A stretch of DNA of 64,000 nucleotides. Source: Cymbomonas tetramitiformis (Eukaryota; Chlorophyta; Pyramimonadophyceae; Pyramimonadales; Pyramimonadaceae). The stretch is taken from contig LGRX02024707.1 in NCBI GenBank assembly GCA_001247695.2, positions 56,720 to 120,719 of the forward strand, given 5' to 3'. Position numbers and translations under genes: made by a program. The notes under the pieces are model-generated. The model searched no databases and was not told the DNA's origin. It was given only the letters and a program-made list of their open reading frames with translations. Below, in pieces: positions 43,001 to 52,547 of this stretch (position 1 is its first letter; the number at the start of each line of letters is the position of its first letter).

Positions 43001-45101
43001 AGGGATGGCTGTCAGAACTTTGTTCAAAGACAAGGCTCTGCGGGACCAGGCTTTTGAGTGCCTCCCAGAAGAGCGTCAGAAGGCCGTCGCTCTGGCAGCA
43101 GCTCGAGGTGAAGTGGTGAGTTGGGAAGAGGAGGGCTGGGAAGCTTTGATAGCAACCCAGAGGGAGGTTCTGAAGGGAAAGGAGGCCATCTGCGCAGTAG
43201 TCCCTTCACCTGAAGAGTCGGAGTGGGTCTGGTATGACTGGACTAAGGCTCGGCATCCCTCACTGAGTCCCGACGAGGCGTGGCGTTTAGCCATAACCAC
43301 CCGATCTGAGTCCGGAGGATCACCGTCCAAGTTTGGCAATGATGAAGCATCAGGCTCAGCGTCATCGGCTAAGGCAGCCCCACCAAGCCACGAAGCCCTG
43401 GAAGAGTGGAGAGACCCACTGGTACCCATCACTGTAGAACAGGGTATCAGGGACTACGTGAGGCGCCACGATGCTGATGCTCAGACAGCCGTGGCCATAG
43501 CCAAACAGTATTCCACTCTAGCGATTAGCTATGGGCACGCTCAGAACCACAGAGCTCGGGAGTCACTGATCAGCCCGGTGATGCAGCTGGTAGGACCCAG
43601 ACGGGATCAGGCTGTTCAGAGCGGCACGGATTGCAGCAGATGCGGTAGACTGTTGTTGTCACCAACTGGAGGGGTTAAGGTCGCCTCTGGGTTAGTATGG
43701 GACGTCATGTCGGGACCCAACAGAACGTGTGAGCAAGTTCCACTCTGTCAGAATTGTACTCAGCCGCCCTGGTCTGGTGCATTGGCCCAACTGCCCAACA
43801 TCCCAACTCCCAGTGTCACTTTGCCACAGTCACAACCCCCTCGACAGTCCCAGCCTCCACCTCCACCAGAGGAACCTGAAGAAGAACCTCCGAACTGTCC
43901 ACCGCCCCGAAGACCAGTCGAGCAGGAGCAGACAGAGAGGGGTCAACAGCGGGCAGACTATACCAAGCTGAAGGAGTTGGAAGCTGAGGACAGATTGTTG
44001 CTTTCTTTACGGAAACTACGGGACCGCATCACCACGTACACATGCCCTACGGATAGCCCCAGCGGGGACAGACCATCTGGACATCTGTTAGCTCCCCTGA
44101 AGAAGTTTATGAGAGAACTGCAAGATCACTTCAAGGAGGCACTGGTGAAGAGGGCGTTGACGAAGAAGAAGTCCTGCGACGATGGAGATCAGGAAGGGGC
44201 CACCATCACCACCGTGCCAGAAGAACTACGACTGATCATCAGGGACCGGGTGGAGGGGTCAGCGCAAGGAGTTCTAACTCAGAAAGTGTTGGCCAACCAG
44301 ATGCAGAGTCCGGACGACTTAGTGGCCACGCTTGCGCGAGCGTGTGTTACTGACGCTCACCTGAGTATCTTACCCAATATGCTGTCGCGAGCTCGTCAAG
44401 CCTCTGGCAAGAACGCTGGAAGAAACGCCGCCACCTTCCATCACTCTCTCATGGAGTCCTTCGACATGTTGGAAATGCTGCATAACCATGGGGTGACGGG
44501 ACCAATAAGTAGAGCGGCACTACCGGGTATATTCCTAAGTGGACTGACACCAGAACTGCATGCCAGAGTCCACAAGGAATTGGTTGGAAAGGTGGATTTC
44601 AACCAGAGCTCTGGGAAGGTTGGATGGGAGGCAGAGCTACTGCGCAGATATGTGGAGCAAGCTACGATGGAGGAACGCAAGGATCCTGCGCATCTGAAGC
44701 CTGCCCGCGATCAATCCCCCTTCCCTGTAGCTCCTTTGGCAGAATTCTGGGAGGAAGAAGCATCTCCCAAGGAACAATGCTACGCCATGCCCACGACCAC
44801 TACTCCAACGGAAGTGGAAGGCCGGCAGCTGCCAGGATCGTCAGTCTACTCTGGCTGTCGAAAATGCAAGTCCAAGGAGCACCTGGCTCGCGACTGCCCA
44901 CATCAACACCAGCCCCAGCAGAAAGCAGCCTGGGTCAAATGTATCTGGGAGGAGGCCTTCGAGACCTTCAAGAACGCGGGAATAGATACTGGATCTGGCG
45001 GGATAGTGGAGCAGCAGCTGGCACTGGTAGCCCCGGAGCACATGGATTTTGCCGAGGGAGAGTCGACGGGGGCCGGTGGCTCTCCCGGACAACGCGGATA
45101 G
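40062..45101 (+). CDS. gypsy Gag polyprotein, 1,679 residues
   Basis: ATG at 40,062 is the first ATG after the leader. The N-terminal third is Pro/Gln/Ser-rich; about residues 300-490 hold 34-residue repeats (TLSAGGSGQISTSSVSG plus CPMVGDRVPT), then shorter SSVSGDTAV repeats. A basic RGSSRRRGRGSSSGSSRR region lies near residue 940. A helical capsid-like part lies around residues 1,360-1,560 (LPGIFLSGLTPELHARVHKE), and a CCHC zinc knuckle CRKCKSKEHLARDC near residue 1,600. At nearly 1,700 residues it is several times longer than usual Gag. The last 51 bases overlap the protease frame after the proposed slippery site. Confidence 0.9.
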   Translation: MDFQHGIPSHTAVAASTEQSQFLSAANYSESLDPRIVSHVFPQSAAHTQPGLSYVGSTQQLDVNSAYGFLHELPQRNFMTAPPQFQRNSYDFSGPHSGYDERSSNGSPIMTTPAGQFWQPQPRDDLAHQRNFQQQIFLQQQQYGQQHQLPPRALWPHTTPLPAAAYSVPMGYPSPGMLSPPVPNLSVPELSPYPTASVAPNLALSYPVPVTEAAVQLPPAVTPLVHVASAGITPSAGGGEVVQVPVSPVPLSTLPCEPVGVIPALETPVHTPIFTPIATKLQDLERMNMAALAAQSVSATSCPKAGNRASISTLSAGGSGQIPTSSVTEGATVVTCPMVGDRVPTSTLPAGGSGQISTSSVSGSATVVTCPMVGDRVPTSTLSAGGSGQISTSSVSGSATVVTCPMVGDRVPTSTLSAGGSGQISTSSVSGDTAITTSSVSGDTAVITSSVSGDTAVATSSVSGDMVVTTSSVSEGTAVTTPSVSGVTAVTDTRTGSTTTLEGLAVTSEGRAERTRKRPERTELLIQRSRAVVSQTATGQASSSSAVSASSPSMPGQSANAALAAKAGVTPVAQAGAVPAIRDQNPSPVLSAGGSGENLTQPASALQHADFVLPDPYVSAEDFPALPLPATPRPAMEARGELASRELVAALERVGPQLKEGARSVRALRESARLQASELPAQPARQAQPVGQPSVPQGDRQRSPDRRKDFRSPEQIALDRAYSKCGKDQKVRVIRWIEGTNTAWSDHSGDSAESQASAPVRLQIVALSAEEKKTLTQWFYNEPRTRSGKIIWHPASPQELAVLQAGVTEREYRRALKHGTLLHQEGLPRKLFAGVNFGRARVKERGATPTRNTFSALSDRFTALSAAPAEAQRQPSVPQWEEIPRCGLAYPPGFSPIPRFPPSSDSSGPSDSSDSTVSPERGSRGSSRRRGRGSSSGSSRRQRRRKKQLAKKRAVKAAKGKAVDEEPASRVSALEPELTEGMAVRTLFKDKALRDQAFECLPEERQKAVALAAARGEVVSWEEEGWEALIATQREVLKGKEAICAVVPSPEESEWVWYDWTKARHPSLSPDEAWRLAITTRSESGGSPSKFGNDEASGSASSAKAAPPSHEALEEWRDPLVPITVEQGIRDYVRRHDADAQTAVAIAKQYSTLAISYGHAQNHRARESLISPVMQLVGPRRDQAVQSGTDCSRCGRLLLSPTGGVKVASGLVWDVMSGPNRTCEQVPLCQNCTQPPWSGALAQLPNIPTPSVTLPQSQPPRQSQPPPPPEEPEEEPPNCPPPRRPVEQEQTERGQQRADYTKLKELEAEDRLLLSLRKLRDRITTYTCPTDSPSGDRPSGHLLAPLKKFMRELQDHFKEALVKRALTKKKSCDDGDQEGATITTVPEELRLIIRDRVEGSAQGVLTQKVLANQMQSPDDLVATLARACVTDAHLSILPNMLSRARQASGKNAGRNAATFHHSLMESFDMLEMLHNHGVTGPISRAALPGIFLSGLTPELHARVHKELVGKVDFNQSSGKVGWEAELLRRYVEQATMEERKDPAHLKPARDQSPFPVAPLAEFWEEEASPKEQCYAMPTTTTPTEVEGRQLPGSSVYSGCRKCKSKEHLARDCPHQHQPQQKAAWVKCIWEEAFETFKNAGIDTGSGGIVEQQLALVAPEHMDFAEGESTGAGGSPGQRG
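45044..45050 (+). promoter_or_regulatory. candidate -1 frameshift site GGATTTT (gag/pro)
   Basis: Reads G-GAT-TTT in the Gag frame and lies 51 nt before the Gag stop, inside the overlap with the protease frame, which is -1 relative to Gag. It resembles the GGATTTA slip site of some betaretroviral pro-pol junctions. No structure prediction was done. Confidence 0.45.
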
Positions 45102-47275
45102 GCCCCCAGGCCCGCGAGGTAAGTACTCCGCACCTCGCCATGGCCATCAGGAGGGAGGCCGACTCTGGAAGAGAACCAGAGAGAGGCAGGCAGAGTCAGA
45201 CCTACCGGTGGATCACTCACTTCAGAGAGGATCATCGGATGAGGCACGGACCAGGACCAGCGCAGCGAGCAGTGGAGAAGATGAGGCGAGCATTACGCTG
45301 GCTGAAGAGGTCACGGCCAATCACAGTGGTAGCACCAGGGAGAACTGAGCCAAACGCTGCGCCCGCACAGGCATCCCAACCAACAGAGGTTCAGATCAGA
45401 TTTCCTCTGTTCGGCAAAGGGAGTCAAGGAGCCCCTAGCTCAAAAGGGGTGTACCAGCGCGCGTTGCAGCCCCCAGGAGTCAGAAGAGTGCGCTTTAGAG
45501 AGGAAGCAGCCCCGCGCCAGCTGGTCGGGAGAGCTCTGCGCCGACAACTGGATCGCGCTAAGCAGCCAGTGCTATCACACGCCCAGCAACGGTTACGCGA
45601 CGGACACCTGTCAGCAGCCTGGAAAGCAGCACAGACAGTAACGCGCAGAAGGAAGGAAGTGGAAGTGCACGGGCACAGAGTCAGAAGTGCATTGGCGCAG
45701 ATTCGGGAGCGTGTTGACCAGCTGAGGAAGATCACCCGGGCGCATCAGGAAGCAGAGGCAGCTCGACCTGCGCCATGGCCTGGTGATTCAGAACCAGAAG
45801 ATCAGGTCACCAGGCAGGCTCGTTGGCAAGCCAAGATAGCAGAGGCCGGCACGTACCATCTGCCGGAAGACAATTCAGATGAGGAGCTGAATCCGCCTGA
45901 GAAGGAGCCAGGACTGCACAAACTGGCCAGCATCAGACCAGAGATAGGGGTGGACGCAGGGTCTGGACGCTGGGGAGAATGGTTGGATGCAGATGTACTA
46001 GCTGCTATGGACGCGAAGGGACCCACTCTGCTGATTTTCTGGGCTTGGGTAGGCAGAGTACGAGTAAAGGTCTTGGTGGACTCTGGAGCTTCTTCTAGCT
46101 TCACTTCTGTGGAGGCCGCCAAGAAGTTTAAACTCCAGCCCAAGAAACACGAGACGCCGATGAAGGTGCAGGTGGCAGATGGCACCGTGTACGACGCCAA
46201 CTCTTGCGTCCGTCCGAAGCTCACAGCCGAGACACGGAAGGGCAGTTATGCCAAACAGGTTACTCTGCGCGTCATGCCATTAGCACTCGGAGTGGACATA
46301 GTGTTGGGCGGAGACTGGCTACGAGCACAGAAGAAGGTCACATTTGACTACGCCCAGTATGGTAGCGTGAAGTTCGGACATGGGTCGCAGAAAGTAGTCA
46401 TCGCGGGTTGCAACCCTGGGTCGTCATCTACAGGGTCTGGGCAGGCCATGGGACTGGTAGAGGCACAGCTTATCAGTACTAAGCAAGCCAGGAAGGACCT
46501 GCGAGCTTTGAAGAATAGCGGCGAGGAGGCGTACCTGATGTATCTGGCTCCAGATGGCACATTTAAAATGGAGGCCACCGACGACCCCAACTCTCCCTTA
46601 GAGGCCTCTGCAGCCTTATCAGAGTCATCTTCATCATCATCATCGGAGGCAGAGGGTGACAACGCTAGGCCGAGGGGGGGGGAAGTTACCTCTGACGAGG
46701 AAGGCTGCGACAGCGACAGTACAGTAGCAAGCGTAGCCACCCTAATCTCCGACAGCAGTTCGTCTGAATCTGAACAAGATGCAACGGAGCAGGAGGACTG
46801 GGCACAGGAGCAGGTGTGTGCTCTGCGACCGGTGACGTGCCCCACATCAGCGCAACCCGCTGTGCGAGACTGGGGACCTTACCCCACAAGGGCCAGATGG
46901 GAGGCGTTCCAGATGCTTCCACGAGAGCGCAGGGAGCAGGCTGCACAGCATCACGCGGAGGAATTGGAACCTGAGTGGGAAGAGGAGGCATACTGTTTGT
47001 GGAAAACAGGGCAGGCACTGCGTCTGCAGCAGGAGCAACGGAGGAGCAGAGGGGTGAACCACAGGAGATCGCGCAGAGTTAGCGAGCCAGTACTGGCAGC
47101 ACCTATAGAAGCTGAGACAGGGCAAGGCAAAGATGGGTATAGCTGTTTCAGGAAAGAGGCACCAGCTGCTGCGGCGACACCTAGTGATGAGCGGACAGCA
47201 AAGGTGAGACCAAGGAGGCCAAGCCGGATGAGGAGGACGCAGAGGTACCACAATGGATCCTGGACGAGCTGGTGA
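45051..47275 (+). CDS. gypsy protease polyprotein (pro frame)
   Basis: Frame is -1 to Gag; it is open from 44,624 but has no needed ATG, so expression by frameshifting near 45,044 is proposed. About 740 residues. The first part is basic (RRALRWLKRSRP, QQRLRDGHLSAAW), followed by an acid protease: VKVLVDSGASSSFTSVEAAK at about 46,064-46,120 and DIVLGGDWL at 46,297. A Ser/Glu-rich linker precedes the end. The TGA stop at 47,273-47,275 overlaps the pol frame, which is again -1. Confidence 0.85.
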
Positions 47276-50200
47276 AGCTGAAGCAGCGGTACCAGGACGT
47301 GGTGGGCATGGAGCTTCCTGAGGGCGTCGTGGACCGCGACCACAAATCGCCGCTGCGCGTGGACCCCGAGTACCGTGATGGTGCACGGCACAAGAGGTGC
47401 TACAAGCTGTCCATGGAGGAGTTGCGACAACTTCGTGGACAACTGGACGAGCTCTTGGCAAAGGGATACATCCGTCCCTCGTCTTCACCTTGGGGCAGTC
47501 CAGTCCTGATGGTGCCCAAGCCCTCCAACCCCAAGGAGCTGCGACTGGTGATCGACTATCGCCAGATCAACGAGATCACCGTGAAGGACCGTTACCCTCT
47601 CCCTGACGTACAGTCTCTCATCGATGACCTGCATGGAGCGACTATCTTCTCTACCGCGGACGCTCTGTGGGGATTCTGGCAGGTGCCCATGGAGGAGGAC
47701 GCGATCGAGAAGACGGCCATGACCACGCCGTTTGGAGCTTATGAGTGGTTGGTCATGCCTATGGGGCTGTCCAATAGCCCTTCGTGCTGGCAGCGAATGA
47801 TGCAGAAGTACTTGGGCCACCTGCCGTTCGTCAGAGTCTTTGTGGATGACATCATGATCTTCTCTCGCAACCCCGAGGAGCACCTGGACCACCTGCGGCA
47901 GGTTTTGGAGGTATGCCGACAGAATAAGGTCAAGTTGAAGGAGTCCAAGTTACGTTGTTTTAAACGCTCAGTACGTTTTCTGGGACACGTCATTGACCGC
48001 ACAGGTTGCCGACCTCAGCAAGACAAGATAGCTTCCATACGGGACTGGCCGCGACTCGAGACGGTGAAGCACGTGCGACAGTTCTTGGGCTTGGCTGGGT
48101 TCTATCGACGGTACATACAGGGTTTCGCTGACTTAGCGCACCCTTTGACCAAGCTGACTAAGAACCTAGTGCCATGGGAATGGGGACCAGAGCAGGAACA
48201 CGCCTTTGAACGCCTCAAGACCGCTCTCACCACCGCACCGACCTTGATCTTGCCCGATCAGGAAGCAGCGCATCGCGGCACCAGCCCCTTTGTTGTGCAG
48301 ACTGATGCGAGTGCAGTGGCTTTAGCTGGCGTGCTGATGCAGGATCTAGGCAAGGGCCTGCAACCCATAGCCTTCGAGAGTAAGCAGTTCTCGTCTGCTG
48401 AGCAGAACTACCACGCAGGTGAGCGTGAGCTAGCCGCCATCCACCACTGCACTACGCAGACTTGGAGACATTACCTGATATTCACGGAGTTCAGGTTAAT
48501 GGGGGATCATGCTCCTCTAAAGTGGTTATTCGCACCTGGACGGGAGCTCAGCCGACGCCAGGCTAGGTGGTACGAAGACCTGGTGGAGGTAGGAGTGCAC
48601 GCCATGGAGCACGTGCCTGGACGCACACTGGTGGTACCGGACGCTGCCTCACGGCGACCGGACTACGTGCAGGCGACGGCGCGCGAGGGGCTGAAGGAGG
48701 CTGGCTATGTGGATCCGAGCACTGACCAGCCGGTGTCTGCAGAGGAGGGTAGAAGAGCTGCGGGAGCCAAGGGGAAATCAGAAGACATGGTGGCTGGCCT
48801 GAAGGTTGCAGAAGAGGAAGACCCCACTTCACCCCTGGACTTAGAGCTCAGCTCGTCGGACGAGGAGGAAGGTGAGTACCCACCGGTCAGTGAGCCCAAA
48901 GTAACCGGTAAGCTAACTCAGCTGAACGGTCTCTGGTGGGCAGAAACACCGGACTTATGGCTGGACGCTATGGTCACAGTGGAGAGGATGGCCGCGCTAC
49001 CAGCAATGGCAGGAGTCCAGACACGAGCCCAGAGTGAGCAGCGACCAGCAGAGAAGCAGCAGCCAGCAGCGGTACAGCAGCAGTCCTCACCAAGGATGCA
49101 ACCTGGGGAACCCCTGGTAGACAATCAGGACTGGAAGCTGATTCCGTCCGAGTTTAGTCGATTGCAAGCCAAGTACGCGAAAGTGTTGGGTGGACGGTTC
49201 CAGGTGGACGCATGCTGCGACCTCATGGGGCAGAACCGGCAGGTGGACACGTTCTGGACAGATTGTCTGAAGGAACAGTGGAGGGGTCGCGTGGTGTGGT
49301 GTAACCCACCCTTCTCGGATTCCAAGGTGAGCATTGCTGACATCCTAAGACACTATGCTTCAGAGGCCCGACACGCTCCCCAGAGCACAGCCGCGCTGTT
49401 CCTGTTGCCTGACTTCCCGCAGGCTGACTGGCGGCCCCTGCTGCGAGAGTACGGAATGGAAATTGCAGAGACCATACCCCGAGTGAACGAGCAAGGGGAG
49501 CCCAACCGGATGTTCGTCTCTCCTGGCGAAGAAAGGGGACACCGTACAGCCCTGCAAGAGTTGCCCATTCCATGGCCCGTCTTGGTAGTGTTGGCTAAGC
49601 CGCAGCGGAAGCACTTTGAAGAGATCACAGCCCCAAGGGAGAGACCCTCAGCATCACCAGCGGTAACTCTCAAGGGCGCAGCAGCCAAGATCAGGGACCA
49701 GGCAGGAGTGGTGGAACCAGGCATGTTTCTGCGTGCCTTACGAGCAGAGCACAGGCGCAGCGAGTACCTTTCAGCTCTGAAGCAGGAACTACTGGCCACT
49801 CAACATCACCGCACCGAGCATTTTCGACTGGTGAGTAACATCATCTGGAGAGTGGCGGAAGGGCGCTATCAGGTGGTCTTAGCTCCCGACTCCCCTCTGA
49901 GAGAGCTGGTCTTGAGGGAGGCTCATGAAGCACCTGCAGCTGGCCACACAGGGAGGGACAAGACCCTGGACAGAGTCAGGCGACGATTCTGGTGGCCGCG
50001 TATGGATCTGGACGTAGCTGAATGGGTGAAGACGTGTGTAACCTGCCAGCAAACCCAGCCGCGCCAGGGATACCCAGCAGGCCTGTTACAGCCTCACTCT
50101 GTGCCTAGTCGATTGTGGGAAGTGGTGAGTATAGACTTTGTTACTGGGCTCCCCACGACAGAGAGAGGTGTGAACGCCTTCGCCACCTTTACTTGTAAAC

Positions 50201-52206
50201 TGAGTAAGATGGTGCACGTGGTCCCAATGGCGTACAATGATAGCTCAGCGGAGGTGGTGACCAGAATGTTCATGGATGCGGTGTGGCGACTGCACGGAGC
50301 CCCAATGAAGATTGTGTGCGACCGGGACCCGCGCTTTCGAGATGCTCTGACCCAGGAGTTCATGCGACTGATGGGCGTGAAGGTAGCCAGCACCACCCCT
50401 TATCACCCGCAGAGTGATGGCCAGGCGGAGCGCAGTAACCACACTGTGGAGCGCATGCTGCGTTGCTACGTGGCAGAGAACCAGGAGGATTGGGACCTGT
50501 GGGTGGCTCCAGTGGAGTACGCCATCAACGACTCCAAGTCGGCAGTGACAGGGTTCTCACCGTTCGAACTGGTGTATGGACATGCGCCAGCGACTCAGTT
50601 GGACCTCTTCATGGATGCAGCTCTGGAGGGAGGCGCAAAGAGGAGGAAGGGAGGTCGCACAGCAGCGGACAAGCAGGGTACCGCTCACCAGCTGGCCAAG
50701 CAGTTCGCGCAGCAGCTGCAGGCGGCACGAGAAGGTTTGCAACTAGCTCAGCAGCGTATGATAGAGCAGTTCGATGCACGGCACCGTCTCCAACAGTACA
50801 AGGTGAATGATCAGGTGTGGGTGGATGGACAGCACCTGACGCTGCCCGGTGACAGGGGCTTGAAACCCAAGTTGCGCAAGTTGCGGCACGGACCTCTGCG
50901 AGTAGTAGAGTGTCTATACAGTGATCGACAGCAAGAACTGCCAGTACAGGACCGAGGAGCCCCGTCAGCCTACAGACTGGAGCTGCCTGTGCACTGGAAG
51001 GTACATGACACTTTCACTGCAGACAGGCTCAGCCCAGTACAGTCAGGCGCAGATCACTTTGTTAGCAGACGGGAGGAGATGGCACCACCGCCAGTAATGG
51101 TAGAAGGGCAGAAGGAGCGCGAGGTGGAGCGCATCATTCGCACGCGCTTCAGAAAGCTAGGCGGAAAAACTGGCGGGTCAGTACAGGAGTGGTTGACTAA
51201 GTGGAAGGGATTACCACACAGTCACAGCCAGTGGCGGACTCGAGAAGACCTGGAGGGCAAGGGAGGCAGGCTGGAACCTCTGAGAGCCTTTGAGGCTGAT
51301 GAGGAGAAGCAGAGGAGGGCTCCAGAAAAGAGGCGTAGGGAGACGCACGGCCAGCAGCAGGAGCAGAGGGCTCAGCTCATGGCAATGAGAGCCCCCACTC
51401 CGAAGGTTTACAGTAAGGGTGCCAGTCAGGTGTACCAGCCACATCTCACAACAGTGCAACACCCTGTGAGAATCCTCGTCCTCTTCTGTGGGACTGGATC
51501 TGTGGAGCAACAGTTCCAACGACAGTTCGACGGCTGCGAAGTGGTGACAGTGGATATTCTTCCCAAGTGGCAAGCAACATGCACCGAGGACATTCTCCAC
51601 TGGAACTACAAGCTGTACCCCCGACACCACTTCGACGTGATCTGGGCGAGCCCACCATGTAAGGAGTACAGCAAGGCCAAGACTATAGGAGTACCAGATC
51701 TGGAACTGGCTGATCGACGAGTGAAACGTACCCGGCAGATCATCGAGTACTACGATCCAGCATACTACTTCATTGAGAACCCAGCTGGGGATGCACTGCG
51801 AGGGCTGCACACGCGACCTGTGATGAAGGGGTTACCCGATCCTCACCCCGTCTCCTACTGTAGGTATGGGACACCTTACATGAAACCTACACATATCTGG
51901 ACGAACGCCGTGCTACCCGTACCCCTGCTGCAGTGTACTCAAGCAACGCCATGTCCCGCGAGAGCTGTGCTGGGAAAGCACGAGAACACATCGCAAGAAG
52001 GAGTTTCAGCGTCCAGAACACGAGGCATGGGGTCAGCGCAAGCAGTATACGCGATTCCCCGCACCTTATTGCACCATCTGTTCTGTGGACTGAAGTTGGG
52101 CAAGCGCATGAGCGAGGAAAGTGCAGCAGCTATCATGGACCTCATCGCCACCCTGACAGCGCAGACGGATGAGATCTCGATGCAGGAACAAGATACTGGG
52201 GTCTAA
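47191..52206 (+). CDS. gypsy Pol: RT-RNase H-Dam-like-integrase-chromodomain-C5 methyltransferase
   Basis: The pol frame opens at 47,191 after TGA and overlaps pro; no ATG is used. Counting residues from 47,272: reverse transcriptase with RLVIDYRQIN and FVDD (191-194), RNase H (TDAS 344), a Dam-like domain about 620-780 (FQVDACCDLM, WCNPPFSD at 678, LFLLPDFPQADW), integrase zinc region (HTGRDKT, CVTCQ), integrase core Asp about 955, Asp 1017 and Glu 1053, chromodomain-like EVERIIRTRF...LTKWKGL about 1,285-1,340, and a cytosine methyltransferase 1,400-1,610 with LFCGTGSVE, ASPPCKEYS (catalytic Cys), ENPAG and YCRYGTPYMKPT. The last motif is typical of phage C5 methyltransferases lacking a large target domain. 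All catalytic motifs appear intact. Confidence 0.95.
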   Translation, partial: ADSKGETKEAKPDEEDAEVPQWILDELVKLKQRYQDVVGMELPEGVVDRDHKSPLRVDPEYRDGARHKRCYKLSMEELRQLRGQLDELLAKGYIRPSSSPWGSPVLMVPKPSNPKELRLVIDYRQINEITVKDRYPLPDVQSLIDDLHGATIFSTADALWGFWQVPMEEDAIEKTAMTTPFGAYEWLVMPMGLSNSPSCWQRMMQKYLGHLPFVRVFVDDIMIFSRNPEEHLDHLRQVLEVCRQNKVKLKESKLRCFKRSVRFLGHVIDRTGCRPQQDKIASIRDWPRLETVKHVRQFLGLAGFYRRYIQGFADLAHPLTKLTKNLVPWEWGPEQEHAFERLKTALTTAPTLILPDQEAAHRGTSPFVVQTDASAVALAGVLMQDLGKGLQPIAFESKQFSSAEQNYHAGERELAAIHHCTTQTWRHYLIFTEFRLMGDHAPLKWLFAPGRELSRRQARWYEDLVEVGVHAMEHVPGRTLVVPDAASRRPDYVQATAREGLKEAGYVDPSTDQPVSAEEGRRAAGAKGKSEDMVAGLKVAEEEDPTSPLDLELSSSDEEEGEYPPVSEPKVTGKLTQLNGLWWAETPDLWLDAMVTVERMAALPAMAGVQTRAQSEQRPAEKQQPAAVQQQSSPRMQPGEPLVDNQDWKLIPSEFSRLQAKYAKVLGGRFQVDACCDLMGQNRQVDTFWTDCLKEQWRGRVVWCNPPFSDSKVSIADILRHYASEARHAPQSTAALFLLPDFPQADWRPLLREYGMEIAETIPRVNEQGEPNRMFVSPGEERGHRTALQELPIPWPVLVVLAKPQRKHFEEITAPRERPSASPAVTLKGAAAKIRDQAGVVEPGMFLRALRAEHRRSEYLSALKQELLATQHHRTEHFRLVSNIIWRVAEGRYQVVLAPDSPLRELVLREAHEAPAAGHTGRDKTLDRVRRRFWWPRMDLDVAEWVKTCVTCQQTQPRQGYPAGLLQPHSVPSRLWEVVSIDFVTGLPTTERGVNAFATFTCKLSKMVHVVPMAYNDSSAEVVTRMFMDAVWRLHGAPMKIVCDRDPRFRDALTQEFMRLMGVKVASTTPYHPQSDGQAERSNHTVERMLRCYVAENQEDWDLWVAPVEYAINDSKSAVTGFSPFELVYGHAPATQLDLFMDAALEGGAKRRKGGRTAADKQGTAHQLAKQFAQQLQAAREGLQLAQQRMIEQFDARHRLQQYKVNDQVWVDGQHLTLPGDRGLKPKLRKLRHGPLRVVECLYSDRQQELPVQDRGAPSAYRLELPVHWKVHDTFTADRLSPVQSGADHFVSRREEMAPPPVMVEGQKEREVERIIRTRFRKLGGKTGGSVQEWLTKWKGLPHSHSQWRTREDLEGKGGRLEPLRAFEADEEKQRRAPEKRRRETHGQQQEQRAQLMAMRAPTPKVYSKGASQVYQPHLTTVQHPVRILVLFCGTGSVEQQFQRQFDGCEVVTVDILPKWQATCTEDILHWNYKLYPRHHFDVIWASPPCKEYSKAKTIGVPDLELADRRVKRTRQIIEYYDPAYYFIENPAGDALRGLHTRPVMKGLPDPHPVSYCRYGTPYMKPTHIWTNAVLPVPLLQCTQATPCPARAVLGKHENTSQEGVSASRTRGMGSAQAVYAIPRTLLHHLFCGLKLGKRMSEESAAAIMDLIATLTAQTDEISMQEQDTGV

Positions 52207-52328
52207 AACCCTCAGGGCGCAAAGCAGCGCAAGACCCGCAAAGCGAGAAAAGTACCAGGGCGACAGAACCGTTTAAGCGTTGGCAGCGTAATTCGGGGAC
52301 GGAACCTAGGGAAACCTCCAGCGCGGAA

Positions 52329-52448
52329 GGGGACTCAGACCCAAGGACTGAGGGGCACGGGACCCAAGAACCCGAGGCTTAGAAGCCAGGGGGACTCAGA
52401 CCCGAGGACTGAGGGGCACGGGACCCGAGAACCCGAGGCTTAGAAGCC
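52329..52448 (+). repeat. 60-bp tandem duplicate in the gypsy 3' untranslated region
   Basis: Two units from GGGACTCAGACCC to TTAGAAGCCAG; they differ at two positions (CCAAGGA/CCAAGAA against CCGAGGA/CCGAGAA), the same A-to-G change twice. Confidence 0.9.
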
Positions 52449-52532
52449 AGCATCACTGTGCATGTTTGTTGATCCCCAGACAATGTAAATACAGGCGAAC
52501 TCTAACGCTAGCGAGGACGTAAGCGCGCGCCT

Positions 52533-52546
52533 AAAAGGGGGGAGAG
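52533..52546 (+). promoter_or_regulatory. gypsy polypurine tract
   Basis: AAAAGGGGGGAGAG immediately before the 3' LTR; expected plus-strand primer. Confidence 0.9.
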
Positions 52547-52547
52547 T

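Noticed and set aside
47191..47275. Canonical -1 slippery heptamer at pro/pol
   Set aside because: No X-XXY-YYZ heptamer in the protease frame was found in the overlap.
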